From Paenibacillus phytorum (GTDB taxonomy: Bacteria > Bacillota > Bacilli > Paenibacillales > NBRC-103111), in the NCBI RefSeq assembly GCF_013141715.1, contig NZ_WHOA01000169.1, positions 1 to 62,826 of the forward strand: a stretch of 62,826 nucleotides of DNA, given 5' to 3'. Shown piece by piece: positions 14,209 to 24,700 of the stretch (position 1 is its first letter; every line of letters starts with the position of its first letter). The position numbers and the translations under genes are program-made. The notes beneath the pieces were generated by a model. The model was not told the origin of the DNA and searched no databases. It saw only the letters and a list, made by a program, of their open reading frames with translations.

Positions 14209-15177
14209 GTGTTGTATGATCAAACGGTGACGAAACTTAATGGGTCTTCAAAGTCACTAGAGCGGAAGAGGAAATGGTCCCATATTCGGAAAGATAAGCT
14301 ATTATACCTTATGGCTATTCCAGGGATTTTGTTCTTTATCGTGTTCCATTACATACCGATGTACGGCATTTTGCTAGCATTCAAAAAGTACAATATCTAT
14401 CAAGGATTTTTCGCCAGCGAATGGATTGGGTTGGATAATTTCAAAACGTTGTTCACCATGTATGGATTCGATAGGGCTTTCAAGAATACCATTATCATTT
14501 CGATCTACCAACTGGTATTTGCCTTTCCGGTCCCCATTATTTTGTCTATTCTACTGAATGAATTACGGCATCAATTGTATAAGAAATTCGTTCAAACGTC
14601 GATTTATCTGCCTCATTTTGTGTCCTGGATTATTATTTCGGGTATTTTGTTTGCCATCTTATCTCCTTCTACCGGTGTCATAAAAGAGATCGCTGGTTTT
14701 TTCGGGTATGAAAACTTCACCTTCAACCTGCTGAGCAGTAAGGAATATTTCCGGAGTCTGCTTGTCATATCGAATATCTGGAAGGAAGCGGGCTTTGGTA
14801 CGGTGCTGTATCTCGCTACCATTGCAACGATTGATCAACAGTTGTACGAGGCGGCAAAAGTGGATGGCGCAAAGAAATGGCAGCAAATTTGGCATATCAC
14901 GCTGCCGGGTTTGCGGACGACGATTGTCATTTTACTTATTTTTCGTGTGGGAAGTATGCTCAATACCGGTCTGGATCAAATATTTGCCCTCTACAACCCT
15001 CAGGTTTATGAGGTTAGCGAAATTTTGGACACGTATATTTACAAACTGGCTTTTCAGGAAGCGAAATATGATTTGGCTACAGCATCAGGTTTGTTCAAAT
15101 CGTTAATTAGTTTAGTCCTAGTTTTATTTACAAACTTTATTGCCAAAAAAATTGATTCAGATAGTGGTTTGATGTAA
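14209..15177 (+). CDS. Sugar ABC transporter permease, LplB family
   Basis: About 322 residues with six hydrophobic segments. It has the binding-protein-dependent transport EAA loop (YEAAKVDGAKKWQQIWHITLPG). The LplB-like start is YLMAIPGILFFIVFHYIPMYG. Together with the next permease and the lipoprotein it forms an oligosaccharide or uronide importer. No ATPase is encoded here, as usual for this group, which shares an MsmX-type ATPase. The start is probably GTG 14209, after AAGGGGG; TTG 14203 lies on the ribosome site and TTG 14212 is possible. Confidence 0.9.
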   Translation: MLYDQTVTKLNGSSKSLERKRKWSHIRKDKLLYLMAIPGILFFIVFHYIPMYGILLAFKKYNIYQGFFASEWIGLDNFKTLFTMYGFDRAFKNTIIISIYQLVFAFPVPIILSILLNELRHQLYKKFVQTSIYLPHFVSWIIISGILFAILSPSTGVIKEIAGFFGYENFTFNLLSSKEYFRSLLVISNIWKEAGFGTVLYLATIATIDQQLYEAAKVDGAKKWQQIWHITLPGLRTTIVILLIFRVGSMLNTGLDQIFALYNPQVYEVSEILDTYIYKLAFQEAKYDLATASGLFKSLISLVLVLFTNFIAKKIDSDSGLM

Positions 15178-15205
15178 CCGATTTCGTACGAAGGAGGTTC
15201 ACCTG

Positions 15206-16084
15206 GTGAGAGAGTCATTTGGGGAACGTTTATGGTATTTCATTTTGAACATAGGCATGCTGCTGGTATCCATTGTTACCTTGTATCCATTTTGGCATGT
15301 GCTGATGTATTCGTTGAGTGATCCAAAGCTAGCCATGGGTGGAGGGCTTTTTTTATGGATGAAAGGGTTCTCTCTTACTTCATATGAACTGCTGCTTCAG
15401 AGCAAAGGGATTTATTATGCTTATGGAAACTCCATTTTCCGCTTAGTTATAGGAACTGCGATCAATATTGTGTTGACCGCCATGTTGGCTTATCCCCTAT
15501 CCATTCGAAGATTTGTGGGAAGAAACTTCATTACGCTGATGATTTTTTTCACCATGCTGTTCAGCGGGGGAATGATCCCGACTTACTTAATTGTCAAAGA
15601 GCTCGGTTTGATCGATTCGATTTGGTCGCTCATTATTCCAACTGCTCTAAGTGCATGGAACCTGATTATTTTGAAAAATTACTTTCAGAGCTTACCCGCC
15701 GAGCTCGAGGAATCGGCAAACATCGATGGAGCTGCTCCGATTCGCATATTATTTTCGGTCATTCTGCCCGTATCGGGCCCCGTTATCGCCGCAATTGCTT
15801 TGTTTTACGGAGTAGCCCATTGGAACTCGTATTTTGATGCTATTCTCTACATCAACTCTGATGCGAAACAAGTACTCCAAGTGTTTCTGCGAACGATGCT
15901 GCAGAGCAGCTCCTTACAGCAAGTTCAAGGGACGGAGAGCTTAGCTTCATCCATCGGTTTGGTCACCGAAGAATCTGTCAAAATGGCAACGGTTGTTGTT
16001 TCTGTGATTCCGATGCTGCTGGTGTATCCGTTTTTGCAAAAATATTACGTAAAAGGCGTAATGGTAGGATCCATCAAGGGTTAG
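15206..16084 (+). CDS. Sugar ABC transporter permease, YtcP/CarB family
   Basis: 292 residues with six transmembrane segments, typical of the second permease of LplB-YtcP importers. Features are NIGMLLVSIVTLYPFWHVLM, FFTMLFSGGMIPTYLIV and the EAA-type loop EESANIDGAAPIRILFSVILP. The C-terminus, YYVKGVMVGSIKG, is the family signature. GTG 15206 follows AAGGAGG by eight bases. The gene is 28 bases behind the first permease. Confidence 0.92.
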   Translation: MRESFGERLWYFILNIGMLLVSIVTLYPFWHVLMYSLSDPKLAMGGGLFLWMKGFSLTSYELLLQSKGIYYAYGNSIFRLVIGTAINIVLTAMLAYPLSIRRFVGRNFITLMIFFTMLFSGGMIPTYLIVKELGLIDSIWSLIIPTALSAWNLIILKNYFQSLPAELEESANIDGAAPIRILFSVILPVSGPVIAAIALFYGVAHWNSYFDAILYINSDAKQVLQVFLRTMLQSSSLQQVQGTESLASSIGLVTEESVKMATVVVSVIPMLLVYPFLQKYYVKGVMVGSIKG

Positions 16085-16144
16085 ATTTTGAAGAGCGATT
16101 GTAAGCTCACAAAAAATAAATACATGCCTAGGGGGCGTATGTGA

Positions 16145-17671
16145 ATGGTGAAGTTGAAAAAGACAGTTACGTTAGGGTTAGTCAGCGTTATGATGCTGAG
16201 TACAGTCGCTTGCTCTGTTGGTGGGAACACAGGCAAAGAGGGCACTAAAACAGGTGAGAGCAGCAAACCAGCAGCACCAGCAACGGTACGAATTTTGATC
16301 GACAAGACGACTAACTTTCCAGAAGATAATGCGGTAGTCCAGGAAATTCGCAAAAAAACGGGTGTTAATGTCCAGTTCTTGACTGTAGACTCGGCAGACC
16401 TAGAAACGAAATTAAATACAATGATTGCGTCAAGTGATATGCCCGATGCCTTCCTAAACCCTAATAAAGCGAAAATTAAGGATTTAGTTCGCAATCAGGC
16501 CATTATTCCAATGGATGATTTATTGAAAAGTAACGGGAAAAATATTTTGGACAACAAAGGGGCCATCTTAAAAGGCGCTACGCAAGTTGATGGCAAAGTG
16601 TACGCCATTCCGCGTGGTTGGGGATTCGGAAGTGCTTTGGCTATTCGCAAAGACTGGCTGGATAAATTGAAGCTGCCCGTTCCGAAGACGATCGATGAAT
16701 ACTATGCAGTGTTGAAAGCATTCGCTAATCAGGACCCTGACGGTAATGGTCAAAAGGATACGCTTGGTGTGGGGGCATACTTCGGAGGAGGAAGCGGCTA
16801 CCAAACGTTTATACACTTCTTTGCGGCCTACGGCGTTCCGATCGGAAGAGGTAAAATGGTGGATGGCAAGGTGCTTCCATGGGTCTTGCAGCCCGGATTT
16901 ATGGATGCCATCAAGTTCCTGAACAAATTGAATAAAGAAGGCTTGATGGATCCCGAGTTTGCTACGATTTCCAATCTGAAAGAATTTGAGAAGCTATGGA
17001 ACGGTAAGATGGGGGCATTCGATTTCACTCCGAATGGGACTACGCAAAACTGGTTGACTCGGTATGTTGAAAATCCAAAGCCGGAATTTGAGTATACCGT
17101 TATTAAGGGACCAAACAATCAAGGAGGCACACTTAATTTATACCTTGAGGACTCAGGCCCATGGATGCACATCAGCAAATCATCCAAACATCCCGTAGAG
17201 GTGATGAAAGTATTGGATTTCTTGATTAGTGATGAAGGTGACAAATTGACGTGGGCAGGCATTGAGGGCAAGCATTACAACATGGAAAACGGCAAGTTCT
17301 CGTGGATCAAACCTTATGATGATGCAACTAGCTTGCGTAATGAGGGCGGATTCGCCTACAACGGAGTCATGAATAGAATTAATGGTTTTTCGGTTCAATT
17401 GCTGAACGATAAAACGAAAGCCGGGTTAAAGCTTGCTGCTGACAATGTGATTGAAGATGCTTATCTTTATGATATTCCTGCTGTTGAATTGGAGAAAAAG
17501 AAAATATTAGATGACATCATTAATGAAATCTTCATTTCCTTAGTCGTATCGAAAGGTGATCTTGACAAAGAATACGAGTCCCTGAAGAAAAAATATTTGG
17601 ATGCGGGCGGTCAGAAGTGGATCGAGCAAGCTACGGAAATTTATAAAAAGGAACATCCAGAGAAGAAGTAG
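16145..17671 (+). CDS. Extracellular solute-binding lipoprotein of the sugar importer
   Basis: The 508-residue protein has a lipoprotein signal (VSVMMLSTVAC), so Cys23 is the likely lipidated residue. A Ser/Thr/Pro linker follows, then a family 1 solute-binding fold (VRILIDKTTNFPEDNAVVQE, SSDMPDAFLNPNK, GGSGYQTFIHFFAAYGVP). Large size and position behind two LplB/YtcP permeases identify the LplA-type ligand receptor. The substrate is probably an oligosaccharide released by the downstream secreted glycosidases. It is in the same operon as the permeases. Confidence 0.92.
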   Translation: MVKLKKTVTLGLVSVMMLSTVACSVGGNTGKEGTKTGESSKPAAPATVRILIDKTTNFPEDNAVVQEIRKKTGVNVQFLTVDSADLETKLNTMIASSDMPDAFLNPNKAKIKDLVRNQAIIPMDDLLKSNGKNILDNKGAILKGATQVDGKVYAIPRGWGFGSALAIRKDWLDKLKLPVPKTIDEYYAVLKAFANQDPDGNGQKDTLGVGAYFGGGSGYQTFIHFFAAYGVPIGRGKMVDGKVLPWVLQPGFMDAIKFLNKLNKEGLMDPEFATISNLKEFEKLWNGKMGAFDFTPNGTTQNWLTRYVENPKPEFEYTVIKGPNNQGGTLNLYLEDSGPWMHISKSSKHPVEVMKVLDFLISDEGDKLTWAGIEGKHYNMENGKFSWIKPYDDATSLRNEGGFAYNGVMNRINGFSVQLLNDKTKAGLKLAADNVIEDAYLYDIPAVELEKKKILDDIINEIFISLVVSKGDLDKEYESLKKKYLDAGGQKWIEQATEIYKKEHPEKK

Positions 17672-17708
17672 AGTGATTAAATAAAAGAAGGTTCATAGGG
17701 GTGCGTAG

Positions 17709-18869
17709 ATGAAAATTACTGGCGTGAATACGTTTGTCGTGGATTGTTACCGTACAAACTTCGTATTCGTCAAAATTTATACAGATGCAGGTATTTCAGG
17801 GGTTGGCGAAGCAACGCTGGAGTATAAAGAGAATGCTGTAACTGGGGCAATAGAAGATATAAAACGTTACCTAATCGGTAAAAGCCCGCTTGATATCGAA
17901 GCGCACTATCACAATATATATCGCGATGCCTACTGGCGGGGCGGTGCCGTTCTGATGTCTGCGCTTAGTGCAGTGGAAATGGCATTGTGGGACATAAACG
18001 GTAAATCACTGGGCGTTCCGGTTCACAGGCTGCTTGGGGGCAAGGTTCACGATAAGGTGAAGGTGTATGCCAATGGATGGTTTGCCGGTGCCACTTGCGT
18101 TGAGGATTTTGGTGTAAAAGCCAAGGAAGCGATGGAGCGAGGATTCAAAGGGCTCAAGTGGGATCCGTTCGGCAAAGCGTACATGACCCTCTCGAATGAG
18201 GAGATGGATAAGGCCCTCGAATGCATTGGCGTTGTGAGAGATGCTGTCGGTTATGATATGGATCTGTTCATTGAAGGGCATGGCCGTTTTAATGTACCTA
18301 CAGCGATCAAGATTGCTAAGGAGATTGAAGCTTTCAAGCCAGTGTGGTTTGAAGAACCAGTTCCACCAGATAACTTGGATGCCATGGTAGATGTAAGACG
18401 GAAATCACCGGTGGCCATCGCAGGCGGGGAACGATTGTTTACGCGACAAGGATTCAGCGAAGTGTTCAAGCGAAGAGCGCTTGACTATGTGCAGCCGGAT
18501 ATCAGCCATGCCGGCGGCATTATGGAATGCCGCAAAATTGCTGCAATGGCGGAGGCGAACTATATTCCATTCGCCCCGCACAATCCAAGCGGCCCCGTAG
18601 CTAACGCAGCTACACTGCAATTGGCTGCCTGCACGCCTAACTTTTTCTATCTGGAAATTATGGCAAGTGATGTGCCTTGGCGCAAAGAGATAACGGATGA
18701 ACAGCTGCATTTCGAGGATGGCTACATGACAATCCCGGATAAACCGGGGTTAGGCATTGAACTATATGAAGACTCAGCCATTAAATATCCTTTTGTCCCG
18801 CACGATTTAAGGCATTATAACGGGCAACTTATTCAAATTCGACCACCGGCTGCCGAGCATTACTTTTAA
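17709..18869 (+). CDS. Mandelate racemase/enolase-superfamily sugar-acid dehydratase
   Basis: 386 residues with capping domain plus barrel. Features of the galactonate-dehydratase-like branch are RGFKGLKWDPFG, the metal ligands in FIEGHGRFN (Glu, with an active-site His), WFEEPVPPDN (Glu) and AGGERLF (Glu), and YVQPDISHAGG and FAPHNPSGPV (catalytic Asp and His). It should abstract the alpha proton of an aldonic or uronic acid and eliminate water. Exact substrate cannot be read from the sequence. The operon place between importer and SDR supports sugar-acid catabolism. Confidence 0.88.
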   Translation: MKITGVNTFVVDCYRTNFVFVKIYTDAGISGVGEATLEYKENAVTGAIEDIKRYLIGKSPLDIEAHYHNIYRDAYWRGGAVLMSALSAVEMALWDINGKSLGVPVHRLLGGKVHDKVKVYANGWFAGATCVEDFGVKAKEAMERGFKGLKWDPFGKAYMTLSNEEMDKALECIGVVRDAVGYDMDLFIEGHGRFNVPTAIKIAKEIEAFKPVWFEEPVPPDNLDAMVDVRRKSPVAIAGGERLFTRQGFSEVFKRRALDYVQPDISHAGGIMECRKIAAMAEANYIPFAPHNPSGPVANAATLQLAACTPNFFYLEIMASDVPWRKEITDEQLHFEDGYMTIPDKPGLGIELYEDSAIKYPFVPHDLRHYNGQLIQIRPPAAEHYF

Positions 18870-18900
18870 GTCATTTTAGAAACCGAGGTGAAGCATCGTT

Positions 18901-19653
18901 ATGTTTGATTTATCTAGCAAAGTGGTCATGGTAACGGGGGCATCGCAAGGTCTCGGACGCGGGATGATCTTAGGTATGGCTGAAGCGGGAGCTAATGTGA
19001 TTATTAACGCTCTGGAGATCACGGAAAGCGCACTTCAACTTGTTGAGCAGGTCAAGGCGATGGGGCGGGATGCGATTGTGATCCAAGCGGATGTCAGCCA
19101 AGAAGAGGATGTCCAGAGACTGTTTCATATGGCGGTAGAGAAGTATGGACGCCTCGATATACTGGTCAACAATGCCGGCACTTCCAGGGCAGAAACGATA
19201 GTCGAAACGTCGCTGCAAAGTTGGAATGAAATCATCAACAACAACTTGACGAGCACCTTCTTATGCTCCAAGTATGCCATGGACATCATGATGCCGCAAA
19301 AAAGCGGAAGGATTATTTCCATCAGTTCGGTTGTTGGACATCAGGGTGCCTTGTATGGTCATGTTCACTACGCTGCTAGTAAAAGCGGACAGATCGGCTT
19401 CACGAAAACGCTAGCTCGTACAGCCGCTCCTTATGGCATTACCGTTAACGCGATCGCTCCGGGCATCATTGAAACCGAATTATTACTTCAAACGCATGGG
19501 GATGAGAAGGTAAAGAGTTTAACGGAATCTGTCCCCCTAGGCTTAGGGAAGCTTGAAGACGTTGCGGCGGCGGCGGTATTCCTGGCAAGCGACGAAGCTA
19601 AGTATATAACCGGAGTTACCCTGGATGTGAACGGCGGTCTTTATCTAAGATAA
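18901..19653 (+). CDS. Short-chain dehydrogenase/reductase (SDR)
   Basis: The 250-residue classical SDR has TGASQGLGRG (NAD(P) binding), DILVNNAG, catalytic Ser in ISISSVVGH, the YAASK Tyr/Lys pair, and the C-terminal ITGVTLDVNGG. It resembles gluconate 5-dehydrogenase and FabG-like enzymes. In this operon it probably oxidises or reduces a sugar or sugar-acid intermediate next to the dehydratase. It lies 31 bases behind the dehydratase, with GAGGTGA before ATG. Confidence 0.9.
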   Translation: MFDLSSKVVMVTGASQGLGRGMILGMAEAGANVIINALEITESALQLVEQVKAMGRDAIVIQADVSQEEDVQRLFHMAVEKYGRLDILVNNAGTSRAETIVETSLQSWNEIINNNLTSTFLCSKYAMDIMMPQKSGRIISISSVVGHQGALYGHVHYAASKSGQIGFTKTLARTAAPYGITVNAIAPGIIETELLLQTHGDEKVKSLTESVPLGLGKLEDVAAAAVFLASDEAKYITGVTLDVNGGLYLR

Positions 19654-19672
19654 GGAAAGGACAGATTGGAAA

Positions 19673-21634
19673 ATGACTCTTTCAATTAAGGCAGGACAAT
19701 TACAGTTTGCTGTAGATCCGCAGGGACGCTTCGTACGTTGGTCGGCGGCGGGATCTCTATTACAAGAGAGTGCAGGAGCGGATTTCTGGAGAATTCAACT
19801 CGATGATGGCGAGTTTCGCGACATGTCCGTTCGTTCAAGTCTTCAGAGCGGGACCGTAACCGAAATTGAGGGTGGATTGGCTATCCAATACAATCAGCTC
19901 GAAGCAGAGGACGGCAATACGTATCCTGTATTGTTTCGGGTGCAGGTCCTGGTAGTAGGCGAGCAGTTGCACTTCTCATACAAGGTAACCAATCAAAGCG
20001 AAGTACGGGTTAATGAGGTCAAACTCCCGTTCGTAGATGTATCCGTCGTTGCGGATGAAGTGCGCAGCCGTGATGTTTTGTACCGCAGCGAAGGGCATGG
20101 ACATCGTCTCGCCGATCCTTGGACGGCAATTGACAGGGCTCACAGTGAATACATGTCCAGCGATAACCATGAGATTTGGCTCGACATGACCTATCCGAGT
20201 TTCGCCAGCATGGCTTGGTTCGGTGTGCAGAGCGGTTCGCATTTCCTCTATGTAGGTCGGCATGATGACAACTTCACGACATGTGTATTGGCCGCAGGAA
20301 TAGGCCCGCGCAACAGCGATCCGCGTCTCGTTCTAGCCGTTTCGCAGTTCCCTTTGGTGCAAGGAGGAGAAGAAGTTTCCTCCCCAACCTCTGTCGTCGC
20401 ATTCGTTCCCGGGGATTGGCGGCAAGGCTCAGCCATTTACCGGCAATGGGCGGACGGTTGGTTTAGTGAACCGCAGAAACCCGAATGGGTACAAGAGCTT
20501 CCCGGTTGGCAGCGAATTATCATGAAGCATCAGTTCGGCAAAATTTACTTCCGGTATGAAGATTTACCTCGCGTTTACGAGGAAGGCAAGGCGGTCGGGG
20601 TGGAAATGATTCTGCTCTTCGGTTGGTGGAAAGGCGGCTTCGATAACGGGTATCCCGTCTATGAGCCGGATCCTGCCCTTGGCGGAGAAGAAGGGTTTAA
20701 AGCAGCGATTGCGGAAGTGCAGCGTCGGGGAGGACGTGTTGCGCTTTACACAAATGGTGTATTGATCGATGTAAAATCAGACTATTACAAGGAAACCGGG
20801 CATCGGATTTGCCGCAAAAATATTGACGGCATGGAGTACAGGGAGCATTACAAATTCAACAATGACGGCATGCTGCTGCGCAATTTTGGCTATAAGAGCT
20901 TTGTGTCTGCTTGTCAGGCGACCGATGAATGGAATAAGCACCTGATTGAGATCGGTCAACAAAAACTAAGCTACAATCCGGACTCCATTTTCTACGATCA
21001 GATCGCTGGGCATTTTCCGCATCTCTGTTTCGATGCCTCACATGATCATGGAAACCGGGGGGATAATGAGACGGTTTGGCGGCTGCGCAATTTGAAGCAA
21101 ATGCGTGAATTATGCACAGGGGATAAAGCTTTCGGCTCTGAATTCGTTGTCGACTGCTATGCGCCTCTCCTGGATTTCCATCATAGCTGCCAATACGCGA
21201 GTTTTAAAGACAAAGAGTCGTTCCCTGAGCTTTACCGGCAAACGTTCCCCGAGACGATTATGTCCAATCGCTACATGCATGATGAGCGAAGCGATTTTAA
21301 ACAGCAGCTTCACTTCGCTTTTGTGTATGGATATCGCTTTGACATTGCCATATACCGTTCTCGGGCAACAATTACTGCGGCTGAGGCCTATGGGAATCAT
21401 ATTAAGGAATTGATCGCCTTACGTGACCGCTACTCTGAATTTTTCTATCACGGCACCTTCTCACTGGATACCGATATGGAGCTGCCTGAAGGAATTATCA
21501 AAACGGAATACGTTCATAATGCGAGAAGACTTCTCGTATTTTGGAATGATTCTGCTGAGGAGAAGCTTATTTCTTTCCAAAACCAAACGATTCGTTTGGG
21601 GGCTAATGAATTGCAATGTGTGATTGTGGAATAA
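19673..21634 (+). CDS. DUF6259-type cytoplasmic glycoside hydrolase
   Basis: The 653-residue protein has no signal peptide. It has an N-terminal beta-sandwich resembling those of clan GH-D proteins (residues 1-250) and a barrel-like region with VEMILLFGWWKGGFDNGYPV, SIFYDQIAGHFPHLCFDASH and AFGSEFVVDCYAPLLDF. The barrel segments place Asp and Glu at strand ends, consistent with a retaining glycosidase. The DUF6259 assignment is from recalled family features. It would hydrolyse imported oligosaccharides. GGAAAGGA precedes ATG 19673, 19 bases after the SDR stop. It is the last gene of the operon; a new cre-bearing leader follows. Confidence 0.7.
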   Translation: MTLSIKAGQLQFAVDPQGRFVRWSAAGSLLQESAGADFWRIQLDDGEFRDMSVRSSLQSGTVTEIEGGLAIQYNQLEAEDGNTYPVLFRVQVLVVGEQLHFSYKVTNQSEVRVNEVKLPFVDVSVVADEVRSRDVLYRSEGHGHRLADPWTAIDRAHSEYMSSDNHEIWLDMTYPSFASMAWFGVQSGSHFLYVGRHDDNFTTCVLAAGIGPRNSDPRLVLAVSQFPLVQGGEEVSSPTSVVAFVPGDWRQGSAIYRQWADGWFSEPQKPEWVQELPGWQRIIMKHQFGKIYFRYEDLPRVYEEGKAVGVEMILLFGWWKGGFDNGYPVYEPDPALGGEEGFKAAIAEVQRRGGRVALYTNGVLIDVKSDYYKETGHRICRKNIDGMEYREHYKFNNDGMLLRNFGYKSFVSACQATDEWNKHLIEIGQQKLSYNPDSIFYDQIAGHFPHLCFDASHDHGNRGDNETVWRLRNLKQMRELCTGDKAFGSEFVVDCYAPLLDFHHSCQYASFKDKESFPELYRQTFPETIMSNRYMHDERSDFKQQLHFAFVYGYRFDIAIYRSRATITAAEAYGNHIKELIALRDRYSEFFYHGTFSLDTDMELPEGIIKTEYVHNARRLLVFWNDSAEEKLISFQNQTIRLGANELQCVIVE

Positions 21635-21717
21635 GTAGTTGTTCAGAGGGAACAGCAAGGATGCTTTGTGTGCAAGTCGGCACGGAACAACCTTGTTGTT
21701 TTCGCTTCACGATAAAA

Positions 21718-21731
21718 CTAAAGCGCTTACA
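21718..21731 (+). promoter_or_regulatory. cre-like site before the first giant glycosidase
   Basis: CTAAAGCGCTTACA matches the cre core and right half; only the first two bases differ from TGWAANCGNTNWCA. It lies about 45 bases before the start codon. Confidence 0.5.
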
Positions 21732-21775
21732 TTTTATGTTAATTATTCATATTCATAGAGGAGGCTGTTTACAGT

Positions 21776-24700
21776 ATGTATAAAAAAATAGTATCGGGAG
21801 TGATTTTTTGTGTATGTTTAGCTGTGCTGCTATTCAGAGCACCAGAAAGTCTGGCTGTTGGTGCTGGAGATACTGGCGTACTGCAGTTTCAAGATGATTT
21901 TAGCGAGGGCATGTCGTTATGGAAGGGAGTAAAAGGATCATGGGTCGTTGACAACGGCGCTCTTCGGGTTACCTCGGGCAGCACGAACGAAATAGAGCCG
22001 AAGGGATCGAATTCCGTTTGGCAGGATCAAATTGTTGAGTTTCGAGTCCAAATCGTGGGAGCGCCAGGAGGCGGTTTTACAAGAGTCTTTACAAGGTATG
22101 TGAGTGGCTCGAGCAATTTGGGATTGTTGATCAGACCTACGGGGTTAAGTTATTCGTTAAATGGAGCTGCGGAGTCGTACCTTTCCAGTTATAAATTTAC
22201 CGTGGGTACTAACTATGACGTAAAGATGATCCTTTCAGGAAGTACGGCAACCATCTATGCCAAAACGGAAGGGCAATCCACTTACACGAGCGCAGGGACG
22301 ATTGCAGGCTTGCCCATACAAAGCGGAAAGCTGAGATTCCAAACCTCCAACGACAAGGTGCTGTTGGATAATGTCAAAGTATCGAATACGCAATCTTCCG
22401 CATTTATGGCGAATGGAAGCGTGTTGTCTGCTTTGAATTTAGGAAGTCAATCTGCTTTGTCGCTAATCAACACAACCGGAAAAACCGTTGTCTGGACTTC
22501 TAGTGACGCGACAAGGGCAACCGTAGATGGCAATGGTGTGGTCACTGCTGCAGGCAGGGGCCTGGTGACTATTACGGCTTCCACGGCTGATAATCTGGAA
22601 CAAGTCAGATTTGATATCTATGTGAAGGATCCCGTTGTTTCGCCAGGGGCCTTGCAGTTCCAGGACGATTTCAGCAACGGCATGAGTTTGTGGAATGCCG
22701 TATCCGGAGCATGGGGAATCGATCATTCGCAGCTTATTTCTCCGGCCGCTTCTTCCTCACTGCTTGAGCCAAAAGGGACACTAACCAAATGGCGGAACAT
22801 GACGGTAGCCATGAGGTTTAACAGACTCGAGACAAGCTCAAACGACAACTTCATTTCGATCAAATTGAGGTATGTCAGCGAAGCGGATTATACACGATTG
22901 CTGATCAGAAGCACGGGATTAAGTTATATCCAAGCAGGTGGAGCGGAGCAGTCTTTTTATGCAACGACATTCAACACAGGAACGGATTATGATATCAAGC
23001 TGGTAGCCCTGGACGATTTGGTGCAAGTATATGTAAAAAGCGCTGCCGATCCTGATTACATCGTTGCGGGTGCGATTTCCAATGCGTCCTACAATTTCGG
23101 AAAGGTACAACTGACAACGTTCAATGTAAAGGCAGCTTTAGATAACATTCAAATATGGAACCATGAAAGCTTGCCGTTTATGCTAGGTAAAAAGTTAAGC
23201 GTTTTCAACAAGGGGGATAGCCAAACGCTGCAGTTGACGAATACGACTGGGAAAAGTGTGATGTGGAGTTCAAGCGACAACCAGGTGGCGACAGTAGATC
23301 AGACTGGAGCTGTTACCCCACTCGCCCGGGGACAGGCGGTAGTTACCGCAGCAACATATGATAACACCTTTCAGGATAAAGCTGAAATCGTGGTCAAGGA
23401 TCCGATTAATCCTACCGGTATCTTGCAGCTCGAGGACGATTTCAGCGAGGGCATGAGCGTTTGGAAAGCGGTGTATGGGACTTGGACGGTTGATAATTCT
23501 CGGCTGTCTTCCACCTCAACGGCATCCTCTTTGATTGAAATGAAAGGGGCAGAAACAACGTGGAGGAACCAGACGATTTCTATGAGGTTCAATCGGGGCG
23601 AAAACCTGGCAGGCAACTTTATTTCTGTGAAGTTCAGGTATGTCAACGAGGCCGATTATACACGTTTATTGATCAGAAGTACCGGATTAAGCTACGTCAA
23701 AGCGGGCGGCACGGAGCAGTCGATGTATGTCATGACTTTTAACGCGGATACGGATTACGATATTAAATTGGTCGCCTTGGATAATTGGGTTCAGGTTTAT
23801 GTGAAAAGCGCAACCGACCCTGATTATACGTATGCAGGAGCCATTTCCAATGTTTCCTATGTATTCGGTAAGGTGCAGCTGACCACGTATAATGTAAAGG
23901 CTACTCTAGATAACATACAAATATGGAACCATGAAAGCTCGCCCTTTATTCTGAGTGCCAAACTTACTGGGATCGCAAGTGGATATAGTGAATCACTGCA
24001 GTTGACCAATGCAACCGGAAAAGGTGTGGTGTGGACTTCAAGCAATACGCAGGTGGCGACAGTAGACCAGACAGGAGTGGTTACAGCTATAGCGAAGGGT
24101 CAGACAGTCGTTACTGCTGCAACGTATGACGATTCTTTTCAGGAAAAGAGCGATATCGTTGTCTATGTCCGGCCTACAGGTGTTACCCTCAACAAACCTA
24201 GTACTTCCCTATACGTGGGGGAAGCTGAGGAACTTACAGCTACGGTTAGTCCGGCGGATGTAGATAATCCGTTGACCATATGGACGTCCAGTGATCCTTC
24301 CGTGGTAAGTTTGGTAGGAGGATCGAGTACTTCCAGAGCCATTAAAGCCTTGCCTGCGGGGACAGCGATAATCACCGTTACTACCGTAGATGGCGGATTC
24401 TCGGCTTCGACGCAAGTACTTGTGAATCCTGTGCCGGAACCAACCGTATCGATGGCCGAATTTGCGATTGATCCGACTCCGAATGCCTTGCCATCCCATT
24501 TCTTGGGAGCACATAACGAACAACTGGTTAAGGTTGGAAGGGTGACTGACTTTCAACTGGAAAGCTTCGATAATCTGGGTTTAGATCTCAAGCTTCAAAA
24601 TGTTCGTGGACCCGATGGTACGGGCGCAAATTACTACTTGTACAACGAGGGAACGGTCATGAATTCCAAAGATCCGCGTTATCAGCAATTCTATGGAAAT